Shown piece by piece: positions 24,700 to 33,846 of a stretch of 58,319 nt of DNA. The DNA is from Acidobacteriaceae bacterium (GTDB lineage Bacteria; Acidobacteriota; Terriglobia; Terriglobales; Acidobacteriaceae). A model generated the notes under the pieces. That model was not told where the DNA came from and did no database searches. It was given only the letters and a program-made list of their open reading frames with translations. The position numbers were made by a program, and so were the translations under genes. Position 1 is the stretch's first letter, and every line of letters begins with the position of its first letter. The stretch spans positions 1,057 to 59,375 of the forward strand of contig PMHV01000028.1 in the NCBI GenBank assembly GCA_003156805.1. The letters run 5' to 3'.

Positions 24700-26031
24700 A
24701 TGAAACGTCAATACCTCTCGCCCACCCTCTACCCGCTCACCATTTTTATTGTCATTTTGATTCTCGCAGGCGCCGCCCGAGCCGAAGACGTTGGCGTCGC
24801 AAAGACTCTTTACCGCTTCCAGGGCGAGAGCGACGGCGCCAATCCCACCGGCAACCTGATCGCCGACGAGTCCGGCAACTTTTACGGCACCACCGAATAC
24901 AACGGTATCTCGTTTTACGGAACGGTCTTCGAACTCTCGCCGCCAGCCAAAGCTGGCGAACCGTGGACGAATACAACCCTCTACAGCTTCCACAACGACG
25001 GCGACGGCGCGCGGCCCACCTGTGGATTGATTCGCGACAGCGCGGGCAATCTCTACGGCACCACCAGCGATTCCGCTGCCGGAGGCTATGGTGAGATTTT
25101 TGAACTGTCGCCACCCTCCGCGCCCGGTGGCGCATGGACCGAAACCGTTCTCTATCACTTCACCGGCGGCGACGACGGCTCTTATCCCTACGGTGGCTTG
25201 GTTTCCGACCCGGCTGGCAACTTCTACGGCGCTGCCACGAGTTCTGTATTTGAGTTGAGCCCTCCCGCCGTCAAAAGCGGCGCGTGGACCTTCACCGTCC
25301 TTCATAACTTTCATTGCTGCAACAAAGATGGATGGAACGCGGTTTCGCCGCTGGTTCGTGACCCGGCAGGCGATCTCTACGGCGTCACCGAATGGGGCGG
25401 CGGCAATACTGCCCCGGATTGCGGCAGCCTGGGCTGCGGCACCGTGTTCGAGGTCAAGCCGCCAGCCGCTCCCGGCGGCGTTTGGGCAGAGCGAGTGATC
25501 CACGCTTTCGCCGCAGGCGGTGATGGATTCAATCCTTTCGGCGGTCTGACCCTCGACGCTGCAGGCAATGTTTACGGCACAACTTATTCCGGCGGCACCG
25601 ATGTTGGCGGCATCGCTTTCCAACTCTCGCCTCCGGCGCAACCCGCCGGCGCCTGGAGCGAAACCGTGCTGCATAACTTCGCCTACAGCTTCAACGACGG
25701 CGCAGCTCTTGTAGCCGGCATGGTTTTTGACAGCTCCGGCAATCTCTACGGCACCACCGAATTCGGCGGATATCCCTGCATCTTCAACACCGTCGCTTAC
25801 GGCTGCGGCGTGGTCTTCGAACTCACGCCTCCGGCCACCGTTGGCGGAGCGTGGAGCGAAAGCATCGTGCGCTTTGCCCGCACCCTTAATTCCGCCAAAC
25901 AACCCGGAGCCAGTCTTTACATCGATTCGTCCGGAAATCTCTACGGCACCACCCTCTACGGCGGCCGCGACACCTGCACCGGAGACGATGGCGCCGACGG
26001 CTGCGGCACCGTCTTCGAGATTGTGCGTTAG
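24700..26031 (+). CDS. Secreted GloVer-type tandem-repeat protein
   Basis: A 443-residue protein with a strong ribosome binding site (AAGGAGG, 24684-24690) and a signal peptide (residues 1-28, ending ARAEDVG). The rest is about eight repeats with the pattern GNLYGTTxxGG...GTVFELSPPA...GAWTETVLYSF, the GloVer (TIGR03803) family with the PPAxxGGxW insertion common in acidobacteria. It belongs to the same subtype as 26576-28042 and is less like 14855-16336. Predicted extracellular beta-propeller; ligand unknown. It faces the other gene of this subtype across decayed sequence. Confidence 0.9.
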   Translation: MKRQYLSPTLYPLTIFIVILILAGAARAEDVGVAKTLYRFQGESDGANPTGNLIADESGNFYGTTEYNGISFYGTVFELSPPAKAGEPWTNTTLYSFHNDGDGARPTCGLIRDSAGNLYGTTSDSAAGGYGEIFELSPPSAPGGAWTETVLYHFTGGDDGSYPYGGLVSDPAGNFYGAATSSVFELSPPAVKSGAWTFTVLHNFHCCNKDGWNAVSPLVRDPAGDLYGVTEWGGGNTAPDCGSLGCGTVFEVKPPAAPGGVWAERVIHAFAAGGDGFNPFGGLTLDAAGNVYGTTYSGGTDVGGIAFQLSPPAQPAGAWSETVLHNFAYSFNDGAALVAGMVFDSSGNLYGTTEFGGYPCIFNTVAYGCGVVFELTPPATVGGAWSESIVRFARTLNSAKQPGASLYIDSSGNLYGTTLYGGRDTCTGDDGADGCGTVFEIVR

Positions 26032-26068
26032 GGTTCAGCGTCAGGCATAAAGCGAGGGTGGACCCTAA

Positions 26069-26269
26069 TCATCCCGAGATGTCGGCTACTACCCGCTAAA
26101 GGGGTATGGAGCAGTAGAAATCGGGATACACCGCTTCCATCACCCTGGGCGCCCGGAGGATGGTAGGGGGGACGCCAAGTTCGTGACGCTATGGCAGAAC
26201 AAGGACGGTGAATGGAAGGTCACGCGCGTGATCAGCTACGACCACAACCATGGATTGTTGGCGAAATAG
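26069..26269 (+). pseudogene. Remnant of a SnoaL/DUF4440-like protein
   Basis: A 66-codon frame without start follows a stop at 26066-26068. It encodes DVGYYPLKGYGAVEIGIHRF and ends AKFVTLWQNKDGEWKVTRVI then SYDHNHGLLAK and TAG. This is the C-terminal half of the NTF2-like DUF4440/SnoaL family (…GRFVTVW-K-DG-WKVT…). The N-terminal half is missing, so the gene is truncated. Confidence 0.65.
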
Positions 26270-26403
26270 GCATTGATGAACCCTGCGCGACATCCACATG
26301 CTGGTGCAACACGCTTGCAGATGGCAAGCCGGCGTCGGTCGTATCAGGAGAGCTTGCGCCGCCACTGCAGCAAAACTCCCACTTGGCTCAACACGGTCAA
26401 TGA

Positions 26404-26589
26404 GCGCTATCGCCTGTTCTGGCCATTTTGACCTTGGCCGTTTGCATCTTCGCGGCCTATGTTGGCCTTATGGTTGTTCTGGCGCGATCTACCGCGAGGC
26501 GGTCCAGGGGGCGCGAATGGGCGCTGTGGACCGCCACGATTGGGCCACAAGAGCGGGGCACCGAAAATCCGTTCTTTACGGGACGATAG
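26404..26589 (+). CDS. Possible small membrane-protein fragment
   Basis: Open from the TGA at 26401-26403 to the TAG at 26587-26589. It encodes a clear hydrophobic helix (VLAILTLAVCIFAAYVGLMV) and then a basic stretch (RSTARRSRGREW). No ATG or ribosome binding site is present; a TTG within the helix would be the only start. It overlaps the 3' end of the convergent GloVer gene by 14 bp. It may be a remnant in this decayed stretch between two GloVer genes. Confidence 0.3.
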   Translation, partial: ALSPVLAILTLAVCIFAAYVGLMVVLARSTARRSRGREWALWTATIGPQERGTENPFFTGR

Positions 26590-28042
26590 AGAACACCGTT
26601 CCGCTGCTTGCGGAACTTCCTAAGCCGGTGGTTGTGCCGAAAAGAGTTCCGTCTTTGAAAACCACGCCACCGAAAGGAGCAGCGCCGTCACTGGCGCCCG
26701 CAAAAGCATGCAGCGTAGTCTCGGTCCAAGCCTCACCGCTGGTGGAAGGTGGCGTCAACTTCCAAACCGTGCCACATCCAGGGTCGGGAATGCGGCTGAG
26801 GTAGTCGCAACCCGGCTGGTCGCCGGCGGAAGGCGTTGTGCCGTAGAGATCGCCCTTGTCGTCGATTGCCAGACTCGCCGAGCCGTAGTAGGCAGGGTAG
26901 GCGCCGTCAGTGGTACCGTTAAAGCTATAAATGGCGGTCAGCGTCCAGGTTCCTCCACTCGTGGGCGGACTTAGACTGAAGATGGTTCCGCAGCTCGGGA
27001 ACGTCTCTTCCTCGTAGGTGTTGCATTGGCCGTTTCCTCCGAGCAGGGTTGTGCCGTAGAGGTTGCCTTTTTTGTCGAAAGTCAGGCTTGCTCCCGGGAA
27101 GGTGGCGGCTTTGCCTAATTGGGCGCCAAAGAAAGTTGTCAGCTCGGTTTCCGTCCACGGATTGCCCTTTTCTGCTGGAGGAGTCAACTGAAAGACAGTT
27201 CCACCACAGAAACCGCCGCCGCCGCACGACACTCCGCCGGCTAGCGTCGTGCCGTAGAGATTTCCTTTCTGGTCGAGGATGACGCCGCCCATCGGAACTT
27301 CACCATCCGTGTAACCACTGCCAAGGCCGTTAAAGGCATAGAGGATGGCTTCCGTCCAAGGATCGTTGCTCTTGAGTGGGGGCGACAATTTGAACACAGA
27401 CCCACAGCCGCCGTAGGGATCGTTGTAGCCATTGTCGCAATATCCGGCGCCGCCTTCAGCCGTGGTGCCATAGAGATGCCCAGTGGCGTCGAGGATAAGG
27501 CTGCCCATGGGCTGGGAGCCGTCCGGGTTTCCCTGGAACGCGTAAAGCACGGTCTCCGTCCATGCGCCACCTTTGGTGGCAGGCGGCACCAAGCGGAACA
27601 CCGTACCGCAACCGGCGATTTCGTTGAATGCGCAACCGAGGGCGGTGCTGTTGCCGCCGCCCGATGCGGTCGTGCCGTAGAGATCGCCGCCCTTATCGAG
27701 CACCAGTCCTGCCTGCGGCAGCGCGCCGTCATTTCCGCCTTGAAAGCTGTATAGAATTTTCTCCGTCCATTTCGTCGCACCCGGCGCGGGCGGGATGAGT
27801 TCGAAAACCGTGCCGCATCCGGATGAGCCGCATTTTCCGGTGCCGCCGTTGGGCGTTGTTCCATACAGATGGTGAGCGGCGCCGACGGCCAAGCTGGATT
27901 GAGGTCCAGCGCCATCGGGAGCGCCTTGAAATTGGTAAAGGACTTTCTCCCCCGGGCTGGCCGCATATGCCGCACTAGCCAATACACAGGCGATGAATAT
28001 TGCCCGGCGGAGCCGGTTTGACCTTGGATTTGCGATGCGCAT
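26576..28042 (-). CDS. Secreted GloVer-type tandem-repeat protein
   Basis: A 488-residue protein with signal peptide (residues 1-28, ending AAYAASPGEK) and GGGAG-type ribosome binding site. It has about eight GloVer (TIGR03803) repeats: GDLYGTTASGGG, CGTVFRLVPPATKGGAWTET and VLYAFQGNPDGSQP recur with variation. Several repeats carry Cys pairs (KCGSSGCGTVF). The subtype with PPxxxGxxWTE matches 24700-26031, and the two genes converge, which suggests an old duplication with inversion. It is probably exported; function unknown. Confidence 0.9.
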   Translation of the reverse strand: MRIANPRSNRLRRAIFIACVLASAAYAASPGEKVLYQFQGAPDGAGPQSSLAVGAAHHLYGTTPNGGTGKCGSSGCGTVFELIPPAPGATKWTEKILYSFQGGNDGALPQAGLVLDKGGDLYGTTASGGGNSTALGCAFNEIAGCGTVFRLVPPATKGGAWTETVLYAFQGNPDGSQPMGSLILDATGHLYGTTAEGGAGYCDNGYNDPYGGCGSVFKLSPPLKSNDPWTEAILYAFNGLGSGYTDGEVPMGGVILDQKGNLYGTTLAGGVSCGGGGFCGGTVFQLTPPAEKGNPWTETELTTFFGAQLGKAATFPGASLTFDKKGNLYGTTLLGGNGQCNTYEEETFPSCGTIFSLSPPTSGGTWTLTAIYSFNGTTDGAYPAYYGSASLAIDDKGDLYGTTPSAGDQPGCDYLSRIPDPGCGTVWKLTPPSTSGEAWTETTLHAFAGASDGAAPFGGVVFKDGTLFGTTTGLGSSASSGTVFSIVP

Positions 28043-28290
28043 AGGACTTGCTCCCTCGAGAGATTTTGGAGGCTTGACCGTTCGACACGAAAGTAGAGGG
28101 CGTTGAAAGACGCCTCACTTGGGGCTTGCGGGAGCATATACCCGGACAATCTTGCGGGCAAGCTAGTAACGAAATTTGTTTGCGTGGCTCAGTAAAGCGC
28201 TGATGCTAGCTGTCGGGCGGATGGGGCGCTGGCCCAGCCTTTCCTTCATTTTAATCCTCGAGGGTGGGTCTTGTCGCGTCTTTTGCGACA

Positions 28291-28318
28291 GAGCCTGCCC
28301 TGAGCTTGTCGAAGGGGC
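28291..28318 (+). repeat. Dispersed repeat containing CCTGCCCTGAGC...CGAAGGGG, copy 2
   Basis: GAGCCTGCCCTGAGC-TTGT-CGAAGGGGC, matching 13835-13863 except for the central 5 bases. This version carries TGAGCTTGTCGAAGG, the common bacterial form. Confidence 0.75.
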
Positions 28319-28384
28319 GCGGGTTTTGACTTCCCCGCCACGGCTGCCGACCTTAAAGCAGTCACGCCCGCGACCGATCCAAAG

Positions 28385-28625
28385 AAATCCACAGCCCCAC
28401 TGTGACATCTGACCTTGCGCCCGGTTCCCAATTTCCTTCATCATTGCCCCAGCAGAAGCAGCAGAACCAAGCCGGGCGGCAAAGCCGGAGCCGGACCGAA
28501 AATCGGCCCTAACTCCTTTGTTTCAAAGATTTTGGCGCTAAGTCCTTTGCAACCGGTATTTTGCGAACAAAACCATGCCTAACTCCATGATTCTAATATA
28601 CCGAGGGGGTAGGGGTACCCCCGTA
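28385..28625 (+). repeat. Degenerate intergenic repeat family, most complete copy
   Basis: Contains the block TGTGACATCTGACCTTG near 28398. Three degenerate units follow: CTAACTCCTTTG...GATTTTGGCG, CTAAGTCCTTTG...GTATTTTGCG and CTAACTCCATG...ATATACC (about 28510-28600). The end is the G/C-rich tract GAGGGGGTAGGGGTACCCCC. Related copies lie at about 17595-17825 (plus) and 36860-36970 (minus, next to a gene start). No protein is encoded. Confidence 0.6.
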
Positions 28626-28702
28626 TCGAACTGGTAAACCCACAAGATCCCAGCCAGCCTCCGGCAAATCTCTGAGGGCGGGCTGGCCCAGCCTTCCGTT
28701 TC

Positions 28703-29010
28703 TGCTTTATGCGGACACTATATTACTTGAGGCTGCCCCACTCGCCGCGATTTTCGGCGGGTGGGTACCGCTGACGCAGATACTAGGGTCGTTTGGCGGG
28801 TGGCCACCCTACTCAGAGACGAACGGCTGGGCAGCCAGGGGCAGGCAGACTTGAGCGTCCCGTACTCAAGGCCGGGCCAGCCCGCCCTAACTCCCGCTCC
28901 GAGTTCCACTTACAGCGATTTCCACATGCCAACGTACATACATAAACGAAAGTACAAAAATGTTCCCATGGGAACACTTTGCGCACAGTGTTCCCATGGG
29001 AACATTCGGC
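28703..29010 (+). repeat. About 300-bp dispersed repeat with paired 16-bp palindromes, copy 1
   Basis: Starts near TGCTTTAT. It contains a hairpin (CCACTCGCCG...CGGCGGGTGG, 28738-28763), GAGCGTCCCGT, GTTCCACTTACAGCGATT and ACATACAT. It ends with two perfect palindromes TGTTCCCATGGGAACA at 28961-28976 and 28989-29004, separated by 12 bp. The same order of blocks occurs at 52984-53290. The element lies 3' of the GH115 gene and is not convincingly coding in any frame. Confidence 0.85.
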
Positions 29011-29098
29011 GTGCGAACAGCTACTCGCATGCCGGCGCGCCGATCGACAGAGGATGATCGACAAGAAGACGATGAGAGAATCTGGCTGGTGACCCTTG

Positions 29099-32044
29099 TT
29101 ACTGCTCCGTCTCTGTAAACGTAGAAGGTTTGTCCAAAGGTTTGTCCAAAAGCTTATCCAAGGGCGCAACCGTGCCGCCATAATAGCTTTCAGGTGGACC
29201 AAGATAACTGGGTTTGACGCCTTTCAGGCTGACCACCAACCGCTCCACCACGATGCCTGGATCCACCATGCAAAACTTCAAGGTGTGGTACCCCGTCCCA
29301 GCCACGACATGCTCGGATGCGACTTTGCGCACGTTATCCTTCACTGAGGCCGCCCACTCCGCATCCGAATTGCGGGCCAGCGCATCGACCACCTGCGGTT
29401 GCTGGTCATCGAATGAGATTGCATAACGAAGGCCGCGGCCCGGAACAAAATTCAGGGTCGGAGCAACAACGGCGTCCACCTCAACTTTGTCCGGGTCGAA
29501 CAAATACATTTGGTATTCCAGGCAAGGCGAAACAGCCGGCGGCATTACACTTTCCGCGGTCACGGGAAGTATCGTCATCGCCGAAAGCGTCCGCCCGTAG
29601 TCGGCGATTTTCTCCCAGCGCGCTGGCGCAGCTTCGGTCTGGCGCGTGTAATGCTCCGCTTCGATCGAAACATAACCATCCGCTTCGACAAATCCTTTCA
29701 AGGATGTTCGCGCCGGCGCGACCGGATTCACCGCATCGAGCTTCACGATGACTTTCGCTTCACCGGCGCCGCCAATGGTGACATAGCCCGGGTTCGAACC
29801 TTTGAGCGCTTTGCTCCAATCGACGCTCACCCACAGCCGCTGCTCATTGTGAATCGTTCCGTGCGTTGCACTCAGCACGATCCAAGGAGCACTGGCAGAT
29901 GCAGTGAATGGAAACGCCGTTTGCCCGCGGTTGAATACATCGATGTATCGCCGTTGCCGGTTGTAAACGTCGAACCCCTGAAGAACCGGCTGGCCGGAAG
30001 CTCCTGGCCAAGCCGGCATCGCACCCTCGACCGCAACTCCCAGCGCCGCCGGACCGGGAATCTGAAGTTCGCTGACAGCGGGCATTACGTTCGCAGGCGG
30101 ATCTTTCCAGCTTGTGTAGCCGATATGACTCTGGTCCATCATGTGGTCCCACTTGCCTTTTGCCAGCTTGTGGTTGTATTCGCTCGCGAGATCTGCATCG
30201 GCCTGGAACAAAGCTTTCACTTGCTCAGCCAGATCGTTGGTGCTGGCTCGCCCCTGGCTCGCATATAAATGGTTCTTCCCCGCAGTAACGTAGAGTTCGG
30301 TTACCAACTCCGAAGCCTTGGCTGGATAGAGAACCAGTTCAAAGAACGCATCGCGCTGCTCCGCAGGCAGGCGTGCGTAGATCTCCTCCGCCTTCGCCGT
30401 GATCGACTTGAACTCCGCCAGCACGCGGTCAGCTTCGCCGTAATCCACCAAGCTAAACGTGTCCGCGTCGAGCAGTTCCGGCTTTCGCCGCCCGTTGTAC
30501 TTCGCGTATTTGTCAAGAATGCCGGCGATCTCAGGCGCGTACTTAGCCCCGAATTCGCGCTGCGCCCAGAGCCGTGTGAATTCTCCAACATTCCGGTTTG
30601 TCCAACCTTCGGGATGCCACGCCATGCTGAGGAAGAATTCGATTGGCACTTCCATGGGCTTGAGGTCGCCGACATTCACAATCCAGATTCGGTTTGCCCC
30701 GTAACGGTAAGCGAGGTTCATCTGCTCCCAGACTTTCGGCAGCGGGTTGGTGTTGATCCATTTGTAGGAGCGCGGGTCGCCGACATAATCGAAGTGATAA
30801 TAGATTCCGGCGCCGCCGCTGCGCTTCCGCTCCTCGTTCGTCGGCAAGCGGCGGATATTACCCCAGTTATCGTCGCACCAGAGCAGGGTCACGTCGTCGG
30901 GGACGCGCATTCCGTGCTCGTAATATTGCTGCACTTCTTTGTAGAGCGCCCAATCCTGCGGCACGGTTGAAGGATCGGTATGCATCACATCGCCGATGAT
31001 CTTGCGCTGATCGCCGACAATTTTTTCCAGCAGCGCGACATTGTCGGTCTCCGACATGGGAAGATCGCCGTTGCCACGCATACCCAGCGTAACGATACTT
31101 TCGTAGCCGCCGTCGTGGCTACCGCTGCGTTCAATACCTTGTTTCCAGAACTGCTGCAACTCGTCGGCATTCGCGGAATAATCCCACGGACCTTTGCCTT
31201 CGAGCTTCCACTCCTTCCACGCCCGCATCATGGGCTCGTGATGCGACGTCCCCATTACGATGCCGTAGGCGTCCGCCAGTTTCGGATTCACGGGATCGTC
31301 AGCGCTGAAGGCGCTGTCCCACATTGCCGGCCAAAGATAATTCGCCTTCAGCCGCAACAGCAGCTCGAAGACTTTTTCGTAGAACTCATGGTTATAGCCG
31401 CCGTATTTCTCCTTGACCCAGCCGGTCAGCGCAGGGGCCTCATCGTTCAGGAAGATGCCCCGATATTTAACCACCGGGCCTTGCACATATTGTCCCGGCT
31501 TCACGAACACGGCATCTTTATGCGCGACCGGAACATCCGCCCACCAATACCAGGGCGAGACCCCGATTTGCTCCGAAAGATCGTAGATACCGTAGATCGT
31601 GCCCCGCTTGTCGCTGCCCGCGATGACCAGACCCAGTGCGACTCCGGGCAGAGGCTCCGGCGCAACCTGAATTTCAAAAAACTCCCACTTGGCCGCAATC
31701 TGCTTTACGTCGATCTTGCCGGAAGAAACCAATTCATCGATGAGCGCGCTCTTTCCGATCGTGCCGACGATGATTGCAAATTCACCCAGTCCAGCACGCT
31801 CGTTCGTGACCGTAGGCTTGCGCCCGGTCACGCGAGCAACGTCTTCTTGCAGATCGTGCGCCGCTCGCACCACTCCCCAACTGTCATTCGAATCGACATA
31901 AATCTGCGCAAGCGCGTGAGGGCCGGCAATGGTGAAACTGCCGGCGCTGCGAGAGAATTGAACGTATCGCGCTTGGCCGATGGCGCCCGCATTGCAGACC
32001 GCGGCCAGAAGGCAGAGCGCAACCCAGAAGATCTTCGCGTGCAT
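29099..32044 (-). CDS. Glycoside hydrolase family 115 (xylan alpha-1,2-glucuronidase)
   Basis: Expected to remove (4-O-methyl-)glucuronic acid side chains from xylan outside the cell. The ATG at 32044 is chosen because AGGAAGGAG lies just upstream and a signal peptide follows (MHAKIFWVALCLLAAVCNAG); a GTG 22 codons upstream has no ribosome binding site. The protein is 981 residues, the family's usual size. Family segments include YRGIFLNDEAPALTGWVKEK, LKANYLWPAMWDSAF, GIVMGTSHHEPMMRAWKEW, VTLLWCDDNWGNIRRLP and WIVNVGDLKPMEVPIEFFLS. The last 200 residues form the C-terminal GH115 beta domain (EADGYVSIEAEHY). No other xylanolytic gene is adjacent. Confidence 0.94.
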   Translation of the reverse strand: MHAKIFWVALCLLAAVCNAGAIGQARYVQFSRSAGSFTIAGPHALAQIYVDSNDSWGVVRAAHDLQEDVARVTGRKPTVTNERAGLGEFAIIVGTIGKSALIDELVSSGKIDVKQIAAKWEFFEIQVAPEPLPGVALGLVIAGSDKRGTIYGIYDLSEQIGVSPWYWWADVPVAHKDAVFVKPGQYVQGPVVKYRGIFLNDEAPALTGWVKEKYGGYNHEFYEKVFELLLRLKANYLWPAMWDSAFSADDPVNPKLADAYGIVMGTSHHEPMMRAWKEWKLEGKGPWDYSANADELQQFWKQGIERSGSHDGGYESIVTLGMRGNGDLPMSETDNVALLEKIVGDQRKIIGDVMHTDPSTVPQDWALYKEVQQYYEHGMRVPDDVTLLWCDDNWGNIRRLPTNEERKRSGGAGIYYHFDYVGDPRSYKWINTNPLPKVWEQMNLAYRYGANRIWIVNVGDLKPMEVPIEFFLSMAWHPEGWTNRNVGEFTRLWAQREFGAKYAPEIAGILDKYAKYNGRRKPELLDADTFSLVDYGEADRVLAEFKSITAKAEEIYARLPAEQRDAFFELVLYPAKASELVTELYVTAGKNHLYASQGRASTNDLAEQVKALFQADADLASEYNHKLAKGKWDHMMDQSHIGYTSWKDPPANVMPAVSELQIPGPAALGVAVEGAMPAWPGASGQPVLQGFDVYNRQRRYIDVFNRGQTAFPFTASASAPWIVLSATHGTIHNEQRLWVSVDWSKALKGSNPGYVTIGGAGEAKVIVKLDAVNPVAPARTSLKGFVEADGYVSIEAEHYTRQTEAAPARWEKIADYGRTLSAMTILPVTAESVMPPAVSPCLEYQMYLFDPDKVEVDAVVAPTLNFVPGRGLRYAISFDDQQPQVVDALARNSDAEWAASVKDNVRKVASEHVVAGTGYHTLKFCMVDPGIVVERLVVSLKGVKPSYLGPPESYYGGTVAPLDKLLDKPLDKPSTFTETEQ

Positions 32045-32181
32045 CGAACTCCTTCCTGCGGATTGCGCCGGCAATACCGCAAGGAATTGAGGGCGGAAGT
32101 GACGAAACACAGTACTCTACCCGGTGGCTGACGCCTTTGCCAAGTCTTGGTTAAGCGGCAAGCTTCGGGAACAAGAATCGG

Positions 32182-32212
32182 GAATAAGAAAGGGAGCCGA
32201 GGGGCGGCTCCC
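32182..32212 (-). terminator. Rho-independent terminator of the DUF481 gene
   Basis: On the minus strand, 30 bp after the stop: GGGAGCCG-CCCCT-CGGCTCCC (32212-32192), an 8-bp stem, then TTTCTTATTCC. Confidence 0.85.
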
Positions 32213-32241
32213 GGCCTGCTTGCGAGCACGCACTTGAGTTC

Positions 32242-33339
32242 TTAGTGGGTGAACGAGAAATTCAGCCCGGTGGTGAAGATGACGTCGTTCTTCTTCGCAG
32301 TCTCGGGCGGGTTGCTGACGTAGATCTCGCCGAACTGATTCTGCCAGCCCAGCCACTTGCTGATTTTCGTAACCGTCCCAAAGTCGAAGGTTCCACGATA
32401 TTCGCCGGTGTCCGACAGGTCCGGATAGAAATACAGTTTCTCCACAACCACGGTGCTCTTCCCCAGCTTGTGCATCAACTCCTCGCCCAGCGTGAGCGCG
32501 GCGAATTTGTTGGTCACGCCATAAGAAGTATAAGTAGCGGGAATGGTGGCGGGTGCGACTGGCGGACCGTTGGAATAAGTTTCATGCGTGTAGTTGAGGC
32601 CGGCCAGAAAGTCCAATGTGGTGTTATCTGACTTGATCGCGTGGACGCCCAGACCGGCTTCGTACACGCCACGCAGATCCAGATCCTGCAGAGCGTTGGT
32701 CGTGAAGTCCGCGCCGACGAAGCCAAACAACCGCGGGTTGATATTGCGATCGTAGCGGATTCCCGCCTCGACCAAACTGGCCACAGTGCTGGGAGTCGCT
32801 AATTGGTTGGTGGTATAGATCGAGCTGGCATGGATGGTGATCTTGTCGTTCAACGTAGGATGAACGGCGTTGAAGGCCAACGCCAGGTTTTCCGTGTCGC
32901 TATTGCCGCGGGCCAGCGAGAAGCCCACGTTGGCCCCGCCGTTCCACCCGTGCAGCAAGCCGGGATGCAACGACTTGTCATAAGCAATCTGTTCGGCGTC
33001 GTTGCGGATCAGCACAACATTCCCGGCCGGAACCTCCACCGTGCCCGCGGTTCTGGTGGCGACTTCGATTTTTCCATCGCTGGTGGTGACCGGACCGACC
33101 ACGGTCTTTTTGTTCGACGTACTGATATGCAACTCCTGCTCCGTCGTGATCTGCGTGATCGCGGCGTATTGCAGGGTCACATCTCCTGCGAATTCGGTGT
33201 GCAGAACCAGCGTCTTTCCGTCGGATTTCACAACCGTCCCGGTGAGCCGGTCTCCATTTTTCAGCGTAATCTGATCGGCGAACAGCGCCGACGATAAGCC
33301 TAGAAACATAATTAGGGCCAATGAATACGCTTCACGCAA
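32242..33339 (-). CDS. DUF481-family outer-membrane protein
   Basis: A signal peptide (about 20 residues, ending SALFADQ) is followed by an SH3/Sm-like beta module (QITLKNGDRLTGTVVKSDGK). A C-terminal membrane beta-barrel of the DUF481 family follows (NVGFSLARGNSDTENLALAF ... HKLGKSTVVVEKLYFYPDLS, ending in aromatic F-S-F). The start is inferred to be the TTG at 33339, six bases after GGAGGT; a GTG at 33354 would place the ribosome binding site inside the gene. This gives 365 residues. The role of the family is unknown, with salt-stress and envelope proposals in some bacteria. Confidence 0.85.
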   Translation of the reverse strand: MREAYSLALIMFLGLSSALFADQITLKNGDRLTGTVVKSDGKTLVLHTEFAGDVTLQYAAITQITTEQELHISTSNKKTVVGPVTTSDGKIEVATRTAGTVEVPAGNVVLIRNDAEQIAYDKSLHPGLLHGWNGGANVGFSLARGNSDTENLALAFNAVHPTLNDKITIHASSIYTTNQLATPSTVASLVEAGIRYDRNINPRLFGFVGADFTTNALQDLDLRGVYEAGLGVHAIKSDNTTLDFLAGLNYTHETYSNGPPVAPATIPATYTSYGVTNKFAALTLGEELMHKLGKSTVVVEKLYFYPDLSDTGEYRGTFDFGTVTKISKWLGWQNQFGEIYVSNPPETAKKNDVIFTTGLNFSFTH

Positions 33340-33493
33340 CAAGACTACCTCCACATTTCAGAGTGAGTTTAACAGGCGACTGAAATTAAAGTAGGGACCC
33401 AGGGACGTACGTCAACGGGAAAAACCGGCAATGGAACGGCACAACTGCGAACCAGAAGATGCTGCCGCAAGGCTCCTCGACCAAGGAACCTGG

Positions 33494-33691
33494 TCAGCTC
33501 TTGGGTTCAGTGTTCTTGCTCTGCTCGTTCGAGGGCGGCGCGGGAGGATTGTCTTTCATACCCTCTTTCAGGGCACGAATCCCTTCGCCTAGCCCTTTGC
33601 CGAGTTCAGGCAGTTTCTTGGGACCGAACACCAGCAGGGCGATAAGGAAAATCACCACCAGATGCATCGGTTGGAACAGGCCTTCCAACAT
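33494..33691 (-). CDS. tatA: Sec-independent translocase subunit TatA
   Basis: A 65-residue TatA/TatE-type protein: a short periplasmic start, a membrane helix (HLVVIFLIALLVFGP), the hinge FGPKKLPELGKGLGEGIRAL forming the amphipathic helix, and a charged tail with Pro/Asn. The ATG at 33691 has GGAGG ten bases upstream. TatA oligomers form the path for folded proteins carrying twin-arginine signals; a likely client, the Tat-signal oxidoreductase, is at 49155-50522. No tatB or tatC is adjacent, as is usual in acidobacteria with scattered tat genes. Confidence 0.95.
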   Translation of the reverse strand: MLEGLFQPMHLVVIFLIALLVFGPKKLPELGKGLGEGIRALKEGMKDNPPAPPSNEQSKNTEPKS

Positions 33692-33846
33692 CGGAACCTC
33701 CAACAACAACCTCTAGGGTACCGGAGGGGTAGGCCGAAGTCAAACCAACGCCTCTGCAAAGTAGTGGGTCAGTCTGATCTCCACAGGCTAACTAAAGTGC
33801 CTCGACAAATCTTGTTAATTTGGACAGGGTAGAGAACTACTTCTCT

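Noticed and set aside
24619-25902. 427-codon minus frame opposite the GloVer gene
   Set aside because: An antisense shadow caused by GC-rich third positions; the repeat pattern, signal peptide and ribosome binding site all belong to the plus strand.
28961-29004. CRISPR-like or phage-type repeat array
   Set aside because: Only two 16-bp units with a 10-12 bp spacer, both perfect palindromes; no cas genes and no variable spacers of the usual length.
28761-29202. Short frames on both strands through the paired palindromes
   Set aside because: The same short peptides appear on both strands because the DNA is palindromic; no ribosome binding site, and reading is not preserved in the second copy.
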